Shown: positions 47,976 through 61,020, numbered from the stretch's first letter. The stretch is 64,000 bases of DNA from Spisula solida (GCA_947247005.1 OX365959.1:33562148-33626147); one strand, 5' to 3'. Numbers and translations: made by a program. Notes: generated by a model not told the origin, from the sequence alone.

Positions 47976-48350
47976 TGAACTCAGTTTATTGTGGAGTATT
48001 ACCTTGTTTTTCTCGATACACTGTATGGATTAATTTGGAATTTGAACTCGAAATATACCACAGTTTGTTTTAAAGTCAAATAATTTGATATAAGTACAAA
48101 TGTAGCTTAGACACGATAGAAAATGAATACTACATTTCAACGTCTTACCATATTTCATGGTGGTTTTCTATCAATCTACACTACCATCGTGAGAGACTTG
48201 ACTTTGTATAGAGATTGTATGACGGGAAAGTAATTACAATTCTCAACACACATCTAGATTAAACTTGTATGGATGTTTTTTCCTGTATTGACTTTTGACC
48301 GTTCAATAAGATTCTTCATGCAACGTTACATCTAAGCTTCTGTGTGTGAC

Positions 48351-50119
48351 TGTTGTTCTATGGACGTACAAACATTAAACTTATAATTCACTGGAAGAAT
48401 TATGTGCTGAATTAACATCTAATACGAGGCAGGAAACTCAGGACTTTGTAAAGGTTATTTTGTTCTGATGTAGTTTGTTTCCATGTTTTGTATGGCGCGA
48501 TCAGGAAAGGAACCCCAATATACAGTACCCAGTCACGGCTTGTAAAATTACTTCATAAACCAGTATACTATCAGTGGCTCTATAATTCAATAAATAAGCC
48601 AGTGCATCAGGCAATTGTATCGACCGATAAAACGTTTTATTCAATTAGTTTCCAATAACGGATCGTCTTACAGGATATGCATTGAAGAACATGTGATGTT
48701 AGTCCGCCCAACAAGTAAGTGTGTAATTTTCCACCGTGTTTTGTGTTCCGTTGGCGTGTGATCATAAACGTATGCTCCAACCATCCAATTTTAAAACCAT
48801 TGGAGAAGAGTATGCATACTATTTCATACACTATAAGTACAAATTCAATACCACCGGATCGAGATTTCAGAGGAAAAATAGAATTTCAAAGTAAATAAGT
48901 TGAACGTATTTTTTTAATTCATCTAAGAAACAACCAAACTAATATGCGTTCATCCGTACGTTTCTTTTCAATGCTGATGTTTATATGTTCTTTAAGCTAA
49001 TGGGTTGTTGTTTCTCTATGGAAACAAAACATCGAACATGTACAATATCTTCATCTATATCGATTAAGACAGTTTTAACATAAAGCTACATGCAATTATA
49101 TCATTAAATCACGTGTCATGTCTCCGATCACTTTTCAGATGATTGCTCGTATAGGATTCCTTATTGGCTTATAGTCATTATATCACACAAGTTGACTGTC
49201 ACTTAAACCAAAAAAGCTTATATCTGCAGTCACGATATGAACTATATAACCAACTGATTCCCCTGACCAATCTTCACGACAATCATCAAGAATGTACGAG
49301 TATGGATGAGTGTATACGGCGTGTTGAAGTGTCTATGATGAGAAAATATGAGAACCAAACAAGTGATTATAATTTATGGTGATATTAGTATAAATACGGA
49401 TGTTTTAGCCTTGGATCAGACATCAATTTGACACAATGGTTAGCAAATATCGCAAAGCAGAGGACATAAATGATGATATTCTTATTGCCTTGTTGCATCA
49501 TTACAGACGAAACAGTAGAAGGTGGTCACACAAGAGTCATTGTTTCAGAACATGTCGCATTCAGTAATTGGAGACAGGAGAAATAGTGTATTTGGTCATT
49601 TTAAGGGTTCCGTCGAGATGTTACACGAAAGGGATCCGTAACATTCTTCGAGACTAGCAAAATAAAAATATACCAATAATCGTCGAACGTTTTACAGAAG
49701 TCGTACAGAACTCGATGAATAGCGTATCAATGTTGTATTGATGGCGTGCGATGACCGCAAATACCGTGGACAAGTCTCTAAAATTCGCAGCAAACTTGTG
49801 TTATGTCAAAGAGCAATTTACACGGCGGAACGGTACGACACATCTACTGGAAAGAAAAGTAATCGAACAACGCTATATTTCTGTCTTTGCGGGAAACGTT
49901 ATGGCAACATTTTATGATTTTGCCCATCAATTCGCTTTATCCCTTTATGGCTTCTGTACATACATAGTTATCATATTAACGCGTTAGGTATTTAGTTAAC
50001 CAGATGAATATCTAGATAATTATGTTGTCAACAGATACATGTAAATAACGCGTAACCTGATAAAAATCTACTAGATAGTTAAGAAGTTATCTACGGAAGC
50101 GTAGAACGGCCACGTGTTG
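48351..50119. other. No gene recognised
   Basis: AT-rich. Frames at 48,637-48,831, 49,164-49,382 and 49,751-49,987 have no domain. About 48,590-48,690 (TTCAATTAGTTTCCAATAAC core) recurs in reverse at 57,655-57,760. Confidence 0.35.
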
Positions 50120-50580
50120 CAATAAATCGTCTTGCGTTTGTCGTTTTATCAAATAATCGCCTTCATAGACATTACCTGTCGTCAGTTTTCAGCATTATGT
50201 CATGTTTTGTTTTTCTTCTCAGCAATTATTCCACTTCTAATTCTAGTTGTATCGGTTCTTTGCCCATTTAGACCTAGAAAGATAATGCAAGCGGCTTTGC
50301 TAGAAAATCCCCTTTCAATATGACAAGTTAGGGCTTACAATCTCCTTAATCCCTCTCTTGCCATGTAATAGTTTGGCTTTATTGGTTGTGTGTATTGTGA
50401 TGGTCTGGTCCGACTTGTTGATGTTTTAATGATCGGACGTTTGGTTGATGTAGTAACATACGTTATGATTGTGTATGGGCTATGTGGTTCATGACCATCG
50501 TGTTTTAACTCATATTGGTTGTATGCCATGGCTTATTAAGACATGCATTTGAATAGTTAAATATATAATTATCATTGTGT

Positions 50581-50864
50581 CAATCTCATTAAAATCATAT
50601 CCTAACATTTGCTTCATTCCTTTACGCTGTTAGAGATCAGACTACACTCCGCCGTAAGAGTTCATGTTGAAATAACCTCTCTGGCACACAATAACGTCAC
50701 ATACTCTCATCAGTATCTTACCGCACTTTCAGATTTGTGAAAGAAGCGACTTGATTGAATATAGTCAAGTTCACATTGACATAACCCCATACGGAGTGTC
50801 GTCAGATCCTATATTAGCGTAATGTAGTGAAGCATAATAATGGGTCTGATTTTAATGAGATTGC
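50581..50864 (+). mobile_element. 284-bp MITE with perfect 8-bp target duplication
   Basis: Ends CAATCTCATTAAAATCA and reverse complement, flanked by CATTGTGT at 50,573-50,580 and 50,865-50,872. It lies within extra DNA that interrupts duplicon homology. An 8-base duplication is characteristic of hAT-type (or Merlin-type) transposition. Confidence 0.9.
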
Positions 50865-51126
50865 CATTGTGTCATCTATTCTGATTCGCCCTTTTTACCA
50901 CATTTACTTCCACAAACACATCATTTAAGGACAGACACTAGACAGGAAGACACACAGCAGCCAACAGCAAAGTGGGCCTCACCAATCGGTTATATTGAAA
51001 GAACCCTTATCAAGGCAAATACTTCAACGCATGCTAGTGAGTAAGAACAGTTATATGTATAAACACTCCGTAATTGTAAGTTGTTTTTACATGGTTTCAA
51101 TTATCTGTGTATGCTAGGTATACATA

Positions 51127-51341
51127 TCAAATTATCTGAGTGTACCCTATGTATAGAGACAGTTGTGCAGCGGCCATGTTTAGCCACAACGGATAAGACA
51201 TCACAAGCCATGGTATCCGTGTTTGCTTTGTCAACTGTAGAAAAACTGGGTGCCAGATTTTGTAACGTCAAATCAATTGCGGCTAAACATGACCACTGCA
51301 CAACCTTCTCTACACATAGGATACACTAAGATAATTTAATA
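51127..51341 (+). mobile_element. 215-bp MITE with about 65-bp imperfect TIRs
   Basis: CAAATTATCTGAGTGTACCC through GCCATGTTTAGCC pairs with the reverse complement of GGCTAAACATGACC through AGATAATTTAATA, roughly 84% by eye. Absent at the corresponding place in copies 1 and 2. Opposed open frames across it are shadows of the hairpin. Confidence 0.8.
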
Positions 51342-52002
51342 TACAAAGGTAAACTCAGAAAATGTGAAACTATGTGCCTATGGGTTTCTTATGCAAACAC
51401 AGACAAACTCAGTAATTATGTAATTTTATGCTCCATTTTAGCACATAATTTTATTTAATGACTCCCATCTTTTTATTTTCGAGACTTTGTGCGAATAATC
51501 ATCGGTCGCCAACATCCTAAAACAAGAAATTGCTAGATTATTTCCTATCTGTAAGAGTAATAAGTGATAAGCAGATCGAGCATATCTTGCATTAGCACTT
51601 TATTGCTCCTCGGTCATTAATCTAATAGAATTAATATCTTTATACTCATAACGCATTTGTTCAGTCGTCGTCTCTGGCTGTATGGCAGTCATTTTTTCAA
51701 TTATGTCTTACGCGATACTCGTAGCAAGACTCCTAGGAAAATAATTCCTCTCTCGACCTTCGATTACCAGACACTAATTAAATAACAGATATATACTATG
51801 GCCATCGTTTGTCTCAAGTCCTGTTGCAATATAACACAAGGAAATGTATAATGGCGGTCGCTGAAGTCAATATCTGAGAAGTATAATGTAACTATATGTA
51901 CTGGTTTTGTGGCTCCACAAGAGACAGGGACTTTCTTAACTCTATTAACTATTCTACTAAATGTATGTTGGTATATGGTGAATAAGCAACGTTGAATCAC
52001 TT

Positions 52003-52237
52003 GGGTACTGTTTTATCAAAGCACAAGTTTACGGAAATCGTAAACTTACGATAAAATTTAAATTCTTAATAATGTATGAACAATTATTAAGTATCGTAAA
52101 AGGAACTCCAATACTTCTAATGACTCAGTTACTGAACACCTACAAACCTTTCGCCAATTTACAGTTGTTACAAAATATCGGAACATAATTTCAGCGTAAC
52201 TTAATATTTTCGTAAGTGCTTTGATAAAACAGTACCC
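52003..52237 (+). mobile_element. 235-bp MITE with perfect 22-bp TIRs
   Basis: GGGTACTGTTTTATCAAAGC plus AC at the left is exactly reverse-complemented at the right (ends 52,237). The right side continues to CCCTGG, so the original terminus may be CAGGGTACTG (hAT-like) with the left end mutated. No clean target duplication. It replaces the tandem-repeat region of copies 1/2. Confidence 0.85.
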
Positions 52238-54110
52238 TGGTGTATTGTCGGTGGTAGATTAATAACTTTTTCAATTCTGTGATTTACATTAAAATCGCCT
52301 AATTAACCCATTGCCTCTACCTCATCAATCACCAGGATTGGTGAGTATACGTATATACGTAAACAATAACATCACTATAATACAACAAGAACAACTACAC
52401 AAATAAACAACAATATTGAAAACTTATTTTTGTCAGATATTCTGAGGCATTCAGCATGTTAATAACTGCTTGTCTGTTTTTCTTGTCATTTTACAATGAG
52501 CAATTGTTTGAGAAATTGTGATTAAAAAAACTAGCAGTTTTCAATTAACTACAAATTTTATTTATTTAAATGCAATAAACAACAAACAATTAACGTGTTG
52601 AACAATTCGTTGTAACTTTAATTATGTATGCGAACTGTTTTATTTGACAGTTTACAAATACACAACACATGTTTATAGTGATATAAAGTGACTGTTTGTT
52701 TGATGTCCAGGTGCATTTTACTAGCAATTAGTAATTTTTATGCAGGTGTACATCGCATAATGTAGTTATTTTCTAAAGTTACAGATTCCACAGTACATGT
52801 TACACGTATTTCTGTTTTATTGTGTACCATTGCCTGGTTTTTTTCTCGATGCACTATACGGATTAATTTTGAATTTGAACGCGAAATAAACCACGGTAAA
52901 GTCAAATAATTTTATCAATGTACAATTATAGCTTAAAGACGATAGAAAATGAATACCACTTTCTACTACCGGTTGTGTATCAACAACAAAGTCCTCATAG
53001 AATATAATACTATATGTGACTCGTGCATGATAGTATTGTATATGGAACATACGCCATACCGCTGATATCATAACTAAATGCCTTGACAAAAACATTTCAG
53101 CATCTTGCCATCTACAATCGGTATGTGTGATTTAAGATTAATTGTCTACATATTACATGGTGGTTTTCTATCAATCTACACTACCATCGTGAGAGACTTG
53201 ACACTGTATAGAGATTGTATGATTGGAAAGTAATTACAATTCTCATCAAACATCTATTGATGTTTGTTTTCCTGTATTGGCTTACATCTTCTGTCACAAC
53301 TGTAAGGTTTTGTCAAGTAATCGTTGATTGTATATCTGTTTTAGTAAGTGAATCGTTATTACTACTGTGAATTGCACAGATGCTTCCATTGATATGTCAA
53401 GCAATTGTTTTTAATTTATATCTGATTGAGATTGGTTAGGTATTGTATCGGTATTCTGTCTACAGAAGTGATTTGGTTATAATAACTAATCTGAATAGTA
53501 TTTAAACTGCTGTAATGTTTTCTTCATCTGTACAAGCATTTGCATATGTTCCTTAATGCTTGCGCTTCTTGTAATTTGCTTTCTTTCACTCATCATTTTT
53601 TTATTTGTTGTTGTAATTCTTACATGGTCTGTGAGTCTCACACGGAAGATTGGGTATACCGTACTGCGTTGCCTCGTTTTATTAAATATTTATTATTACC
53701 CTTGTATTCTGATATGGTCACTTGGTAAACAGACAGCAAGGTAAATAAAAGTAAATGGGATTTTACTGGATTGGTACCTGACTTGTAAGTATATGTGTAT
53801 GTAGGTAAATGCGCACATATACGCACAACAACCCATACCGTTGTACTTATACGTTTGTTATATGCAGTTCATTGTTCTGTGTTATTGCATGACTTTTAAC
53901 ACAACAGCTATCATTGTAATTCAAAGACGACATGAATGAAATGTATCTACCTGCAGCTACTACAATGCTGTAAGTCTTCAACTGCATTCAAATCATACAT
54001 TTTAATTACTGTAATATTGGTACATGTATAATCGGTTTTGTAATGTTTTTGAACATTCAATAAGATCTTTTCATGCAACGTTAAATCTAACTGTTCAAAG
54101 GACAGATTTC

Positions 54111-55735
54111 TCTGTGTTTAATGCGCGTCACTTCTCCGAAGACGAGTCCAAATATCACCAAAATTCACGATATCAAATAATATATCAAGTAAACATTACC
54201 ATCAATAAAATCCTTTCACTAAGTCTTGATCATAATAAATAGTGAAAAATTTGAATAAAATTTGTGAGCAGGATAGACGCTTCACTGCGAACAAAGAACT
54301 GTGAAGGTGAATTCTGATTGGCTTAAGCGATCAGGTGACCGGTCATGTGATGACAATTGTAAACACGTGACCGGTCATGTGATATGTTTTGGATAAAAGA
54401 GCGGAAAGAGTAATTAACAAAACGATGTATCAAAAACATAAAACATTTTATCTAACAATAAAATACATAACTATAACATAAATTGATATTAATTGAATAG
54501 TTGTTAATACATTGTATTAGTCTTTTTTGTTTTGTTATCACGTACAACATGATATAGACACGTATAATATTATACCAAACATTTCGTTTGATCATGATCA
54601 TATATGATAAGTGTAATGTAAGATTGCGTGAAACATTTCAGTTTGTACATAGTATCACTTTGCTAGCATATTATAAGTACATATCAAACATTTCATATTT
54701 GTACATATCAAACATTTCATTTTGAATTCAACGTCTTAATTCAATCCTAACAATAAAGCATGTAAACTATGTATTTCATTTTGGAGTTGAGATTTTATAG
54801 TACCAGATTACATTGATGTCACTTTATATGTATATTACCACGAAAACAAGTGTCGTATTAAATCATATCTACTATATGATTGTACATAAGTACCGTATGC
54901 ATTTTATCACGCTTTAAGTTTAATACAATTTAATATTCCATAAGTATTATTAAGTAGCGTATACTTGCATATCAATTCAGTAATATCATAGCACAATTGC
55001 AGTAAAACATATATGTTATCATGATTTAAATGTAATATAATTGAATATTCAATCTGTATTATAAGGTAGTATAAGGTAGTATTAATATAAAATGAATGAA
55101 TCGAATGAAATTGAACACTTGCATGCACCCATTGCGCGTATTTCCATTGGAATATTAAGAGGTGTTTTTGCCCGGAATGAATTTTAGAATAAAATGTATA
55201 GAACACCAAACAACAAACGTATACATCCTGCAATCATAAAAAGTTATATAGTTTCACACCAATCTGAAAAATCAACTACTTTCTGAGCAGATAAGCATTT
55301 CGAGTCATATTCAGTAATGCCGAAAATAAATAGTAAGGGGTACAGTGTTGATATTTTTTAAATAGTCTGCGACCCACACCATACATTTAATCATCATTGT
55401 CATCGTTCACGCGAAACATTCATGCTATTTAGCTACATGTAAAGTAGCGAATTGAATCTAATGAGTAAAAGACGTTTGAAGCAAAACAAACATCAATGCA
55501 ACTTTTACCAGGGCCTTTCATTTAATATCCGGACGTTCGTCATAACGCTTAATTGAAATACGCCACTCGTGAAAATATTGCTTTAGCTGCTCACTCTGTG
55601 AAATAACATTCAATCTTACCCTGAAAAACACAAATATCCTATATTTATTAAGCGAGACTCTGGTAAAGAGAAAATTGAAAAACGTGTCCTGTGTTTAAGT
55701 ACGTCCAGGTTGTCTTCACAAACCTATAGCATATG
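54111..55735. other. No gene; two direct repeats GTGACCGGTCATGTGAT
   Basis: The 17-base palindrome-containing word occurs at about 54,346 and 54,366. The rest is AT-rich. The 108-codon minus frame at 54,907-55,233 has no domain. Confidence 0.4.
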
Positions 55736-56081
55736 TAGAGGATCTATCACTCGTTGTCAATTGACATCAACTTATATTAAAAGAGTTCTGGAAAAGTTAT
55801 TAATTTTATGATAGAGTTAAATATAAGTTTGTATCAATTGACAACGAGTGTTAGATTTTTTTTATCATTTGACATCAGTAACACGAAAATACACATCCTT
55901 ATGTTGATAAAAACCGTCATTACGGGATATAATGGCGTCATATAGGAGATCAAGTGACGTCATGTAAAAGTTATAAACTCGTGTAGTATAGGAATATACG
56001 TACTCGTTATACTAACCCTGATACAAGGAAAGTCATGTGATAAAAGTTTATATCAAGTGACAACTCTTGATAGATCCTCTA
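55736..56081. mobile_element. 346-bp MITE containing a second internal hairpin
   Basis: Outer ends TAGAGGATCTATCACTCG and, reversed, TAGAGGATCTATCAAGAG. An inner inverted pair (CACTCGTTGTCAATTGACAT at about 55,749 with its reverse ending near 55,851) makes a shorter hairpin using the same left arm. So one left arm can pair with either of two right arms. Confidence 0.75.
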
Positions 56082-56139
56082 TATAGCTTAATATAGTTTA
56101 ATATAGCTTAATTTTGTTTCGATGTGTTGTTGCGTGTAA

Positions 56140-56720
56140 AGAAACATTTAGTATGGCTTTCTTAATTCATCTTCTCAAACGATTACTTGCTCTCTCTTTA
56201 CTCAGGCTTTGTGTCGAGAATTGTCGTGTGAATTAGTTCAAATTTGTATTTATTATCAGTGTTTCTAGATAGTGCTGAATAAGTCAAGTAAGTAATCATT
56301 CAATATTTTTCAAAACGTAGTTTTACTAACTTTTGTCTTTGTAACTGTAGCCGTTGACATGCCAAAATATTATATTAGTAAAACTTATAGGTGTTTTATG
56401 AAGTTACAAGCTTATCTATCAAAATGCCTTCTGACCATCATAATTATATACAGCTCAAAATGCAAATATTAACGTAGCATTTTAAATCAAGAAACAATTT
56501 ACTTCAGTAGATCTATGCAATGCATTCTGTGGAATCGTGCCACGATTGTTTAACAAGTGTTTGGTTTAAAGGATATAATGATTATCTGGTCACATCGGAA
56601 TTTCCCTTGCACTTAATTACTCATGAAGTCATTAGTCTAGTCTTGTTTCAATATCTACATACTTATATAACAGTTATTCACCCACATTGTCATTAGGTAT
56701 ATCGGTATCAAATGTCTGGT
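56140..56720 (+). repeat. Duplicated segment, copy X
   Basis: Matches 60,535-61,530 in direct orientation (shared GGCTTTCTTAATTCATCTTC, TTTTATGAAGTTACAAGCTT, TACTTCAGTAGAT). It lacks the ATATTAAG insertion found in the other copy, giving an empty site near 56,455. Confidence 0.75.
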
Positions 56721-57208
56721 CGACCATTCCATGGCAGATAATTTAAGTTACGAATGCATTGCATGCAAGAATAAAATTAATAAAATGTCTGGAAAAGAGT
56801 ATCAATCTAGAACTATATTAAATGCCTCTTGAATCTAAAACAAAATTTGGATATTTTATCCAATCAATGAATGGAATGCAAAACTGGCTTGGATTCTAGC
56901 TCCTGTCTCTATCGTTAAAACGAAGCCATATAACAACCAGACATCGCGATTGATGAGATTTATATCCAAAACAATTTACCCAATCAAAATAGTCTTACAA
57001 TAGTAGTAGTGTTTCTCCTGTCCATTTTCGAACAATTCAAATAAATGCTTGCAAGAAGCAATCGAATAACCAGCGACATCAGAAGAATGTTATATCAGTT
57101 TTTGAATTACATACTAGTAAATAGTTGTATTCTCACACATAAGTTTTCAAGCACCAAAATAAAGAGCTACACGGTTTAAAGATTATAACCCCCACACATC
57201 AGTACAGG
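56721..57208. other. No feature recognised
   Basis: AT-rich, no coding signal. Confidence 0.4.
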
Positions 57209-57423
57209 TATAGTCCAGTCAGGATAAAAATCCAGTGACGCAGCGGTCGAGTCCACTATAACGGTGTAAAACCAATTATAAAGGCTTATACTGTACAAAC
57301 AACTATACTTTCAATGCTTTACTAACATACTAAACTTCGCTCTACCTGTTTAGACAATGGTTGTGAATTTTTGCGTACACATAAACTGCAACGTCACTGT
57401 CACAATATCCTAACTGGACTATA
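57209..57423 (+). mobile_element. 215-bp MITE, TATAGTCCAGTYAGGATA ends
   Basis: Left TATAGTCCAGTCAGGATA; right in reverse TATAGTCCAGTTAGGATA (one mismatch). TA at both outer edges may be the target duplication of a TA-specific element. Confidence 0.75.
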
Positions 57424-58928
57424 GTTCTAAGCAATTTAGAGTAAGCATGCATGTATACATTCATAGTTAGCATCTACTTAAGGTCTATTCATTAAAACCG
57501 CTATAGCCGGATTTTACAATTTGAGGACATTACTTGTTTAGGAAATTGTCAAAAAAGCATACAAGAGCTGTAGCAGATGTACATGATCGCAGAGCAATAT
57601 ATAACACGAAAAACGGAGGTATATTACACAATTATTTTCTGAACATATCGAAATCGCATATTCTTCAATGCATGTCATGTTGAACAATCCGTTATTGGAA
57701 ACTAATTGAATAAAACAGTCAATGTAATTTGACAGAGCACTGGCTTATTTATTGGATTATAGAGTCCCTGTTCACGACAGTAAGCTCCCTGACAGTGTCA
57801 TATAGCAGACCAAATAGAACATAATTTATTATATCCCTTCTTGGCGTTTTACGTTGAATAGAAAACAAGCTATAACTCTTTTGGCCACGGATACTACTGG
57901 ATATGTATTGTTGATTGACTACTATTAGTCGTACATCATATAGCTTGTTTCACAATCGATCCAAAATAAATTAGACTGAAACCAAATTAAATTTGATACA
58001 ATTACGAATATACATGTACGTGATTGTATCCCCGCGTGACAAAACCGAGACAAAACAAACTTTTGCTAATACATTTACCCCTCCGCTTCAACTTTTTAGA
58101 CAAACACTGATCACTTTGACTTTCCAGAGACTTGTTATATAAGACTATTTAATGTCCTAAACGCAACGGTACCAGTGGATCTGCTCTACTTCTATCCTAT
58201 CTTCCATCAAATACAATGTAGCGTTCTTTATATCACCCTAACCATTCCCCTCAACATGTTACTTTACATTATTAAACATCGAAACCATGCATAAACAAAT
58301 ACAAGATGAGACACCAATGAAACGTTACAAGTTACAAAAGTGAAGTTTAAAAGTTGACGATATGTACAGCCGCTCAAAAACAATTCGGAAGGGTACGTGC
58401 TCCAGTTTATGCGAACTTCTAACCAAATATAAACATTAAGTCATCCAGTAGGACTGAAATTATATTACTTAATTGTCAGCCGAAGGGTGAACAAGCTTAC
58501 ACCAGTTAAACTATTAACTCGAATTTAGTTGTGGGAAACGTAAGGGCAAATACATCAACACAACGTAAGATTATGGACCCTACTCAGACAAACCAGAGGC
58601 TCTGAAGGGTGATCCGCAGGTATTCCAACAAAGACGCTATCTGCACGAGCAGGGGACACACTCACGCAATCAGCTTAAACAAATGTACGGTTTATTAATG
58701 TATACTTGTTACTTGATATATACTTATATATCACTGGCACACTGGATACTTCTCCAATGCCCGAGAGTACTTTTTCCAACCTTGCTTTTCGAGCAGGCAG
58801 TACCCCCGGAAACCAAATTACCGCCAGTAAAATCTGGGCCGGTACTACTTATACTTACACATGTTAGTCCACCACAGGACTTGAACCAGACTATGTACAT
58901 CGCTTTTATATACTCCACTTTTAAATAC
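57424..58928. other. Mostly anonymous; GC-richer candidate coding patch at 58,560-58,680
   Basis: AT-rich except 58,560-58,680, where the minus strand has about 44 open codons of protein-like composition (e.g. ADSVFVGIPADHPSEPL). Sequence near 58,700-58,870 is partly repeated at about 59,850-59,930 (ACTTCTCCAATG with CGAGAGTAC). Confidence 0.3.
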
Positions 58929-58930
58929 TA

Positions 58931-59553
58931 CAGGGTGATTCATAATATCTGTCATTGTTTCAAACTATTATAACATTTCGTTCCTGTACACGATATGTAT
59001 GTTTCCTATATCATTTGGGAGCTGATATCATAAAGTTTTATCAATTGTAAATAACAGTAACAATGTTGACACCATGGCGTCATAAACGATATAATAAACA
59101 TATGTGCAATTTCAAAGACGTCGCTTTCAAAGCATAATTGAACGCAGCATAATTTTAATCTGCACTGTTTTGAAAGCCATTAGTCTATATTGGAACCATC
59201 ATAGCAAAGCAAAAATATTGTTCAGCTTATAATAAAATGTTGTCTAGTTGAAAGGCACCGACTTGTGGAATTTTTTCAGTAAATTATATCTATAGAAGAT
59301 GGCAATAGTTTAAGTCTCATTAAAATAAGCATTAATGTCATCATCGGTCAGATATACGTCACATTGAATTATCAATATACCTAGCATATAATTCCATTCC
59401 ATTTGTATACTAAAATATACAAGAAAATATGCAATATTGTATATCAAATAAAACTTAAAGCATATGTGTTTTGGATGTGCAAACTACGTGTGGTTATATT
59501 CAAACATATCAAAACTGTTTCATTTGAAAAGTGTGACATTATGAATCACCCTG
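58931..59553 (+). mobile_element. 623-bp mariner-type MITE, CAGGGTGATTCATAAT ends
   Basis: CAGGGTGATTCATAATATC and, reversed, CAGGGTGATTCATAATGTC, flanked on both sides by TA (58,929-30, 59,554-55). CAGGG-type termini with TA duplication are typical of Tc1/mariner relatives. No transposase inside. Confidence 0.8.
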
Positions 59554-59555
59554 TA

Positions 59556-60534
59556 TACACAACTTTTAGGTCTTCTCGTATAACAGAACAGGGCTATACT
59601 TCGGAACTAGTCAGCCATACGGAGCAACTGGCAATGGAACTTCAAGTTGCCAACAGGCATTCCAAGCAAGACATGTCATACTACGATGCAGATAATATTC
59701 AATAACAATAAAAATGGCCAAACATTAGTACTGATTGTGATGATTTATAATATTTTGAACGTTTTATTCATATCCAACAGTCAGTTTTCCAAAGTCTTTA
59801 AGTCACACTGAACTTTTAAAGTCCTCCAGAAGACCTGGAACGGGGCTTTAGTATACATACACAACTTTTACATACTTTTCACTGGAGACTTCTCCAATGT
59901 ACGAGAGTACCCCTGGAAAGCAACTTTCCTTTCATAATAACTGAAACAGGACATTATACACAACTTTTATACACTTTAACACATCTTTTATGTCCTCCAG
60001 TATAATGCGGGCGACTTACTGCCCATTGTCATATACCTACGTTTAGCATATTTAAAGGCTAAGCCACAACTTAAGATGCAAACATATGATTATTTTGTAA
60101 TAAATGCTTTTCTAGTAAAACTAATAGTAACCGATTACTGACCACAAAGGAACTAAAAACGTTTGAATCAGCAATAACACATAAGCTCGTTCCCTTCTTG
60201 TCTTTGAGCAACTTCCTTTGATTTTAAATAGGATTATACAATAACATAATAATGTTGTGTAAACAAATTATGAAATAAATATGGGCAAAACAAAGTCCAT
60301 AAGCAACTCATGACATAAAATAGGAACAAAAACAATACAGACCATTAGTTTATATATTAAAACAATGTGCCAATGCGCCAGATACACCAGGCAACATTTT
60401 ATAACAAACTAAACTGATTGACACGTAGGATCAATTAATACACATTTAAAATGATTTTTTTGCAATAACATAAATACTTTAAGTGATATTGGGCATTGAA
60501 TCAGGTGACGCGTTTTTAAAGTCCTTGAGTGTAT
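59556..60534. other. No gene; degenerate ACACAACTTTTA / ACTTCTCCAATG repeats
   Basis: TACACAACTTTTA-like words recur (59,556, 59,858, 59,956) next to TCCTCCAG and ACTTCTCCAATG blocks, pointing to an old tandem repeat related to 58,700-58,930. Confidence 0.4.
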
Positions 60535-61020
60535 ATAATATGGCTTTCTTAATTCATCTTCTCAAGCGATTACTTGCTCTCTCTTTACTCAGGCTTAGTG
60601 GTGTCAGAATTGTCGTGTGAATTATTTTAAGTTAGTATTGTATTTGATATTAGTTTTTCTAGATATCGCTGATTCAGTTGTATCATCATGGTGCACATAT
60701 ACACCATAACCACCATTGTACGTAAAGCCATGCATTCAATAATTGCTTGATGTGACAATTAGTAAATGACTATAAAGCCATTTATTTGTTAGAAACCAAA
60801 TTTTGTAGAATAAGTCAAGTACGTAATCATTTATTTTTTACGTCTATTTTACGAACTATTTAATTATGTGACTAGTGTCCCGTTTGTCGTAGTTATTGTA
60901 GGCGTTGGCATGCAAAACATATAATTTTAGTAATAACTAACAGATGTTTTATGAAGTTACAAGCTTATCAAGAAGCCCTCTGGCAGTAATAATTATATAG
61001 ATATACATCATCAAAAAGGT

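Larger units (their letters stand above)
47306..48350 (+). repeat. Segmental duplication, copy 2 (distal part)
   Basis: Matches duplicon copy 3 at about 52,575-53,260 and 54,045-54,095, e.g. GTGGTTTTCTATCAATCTAC then ACTACCATCGTGAGAGACTT. Relative to copy 3 it has gained the insertions at about 47,555-47,870 and 47,889-47,975. Confidence 0.8.
50120..54110 (+). repeat. Segmental duplication, copy 3 (diverged, with empty sites)
   Basis: Blocks match copies 1/2 in order: 50,165-50,470, 50,885-51,085, 51,382-51,468, 51,478-51,988 and 52,270-52,580 correspond to parts of 32,996-36,215. Then 52,575-53,255 and 54,045-54,095 correspond to 47,306-48,335. It lacks the 1.44-kb element, the tandem-repeat expansion and the 3.82-kb composite. 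It has gained MITEs at 50,581, 51,127 and 52,003 and an anonymous 0.75-kb stretch at about 53,280-54,045. Identity to copies 1/2 is roughly 85-90% by eye. Confidence 0.85.
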
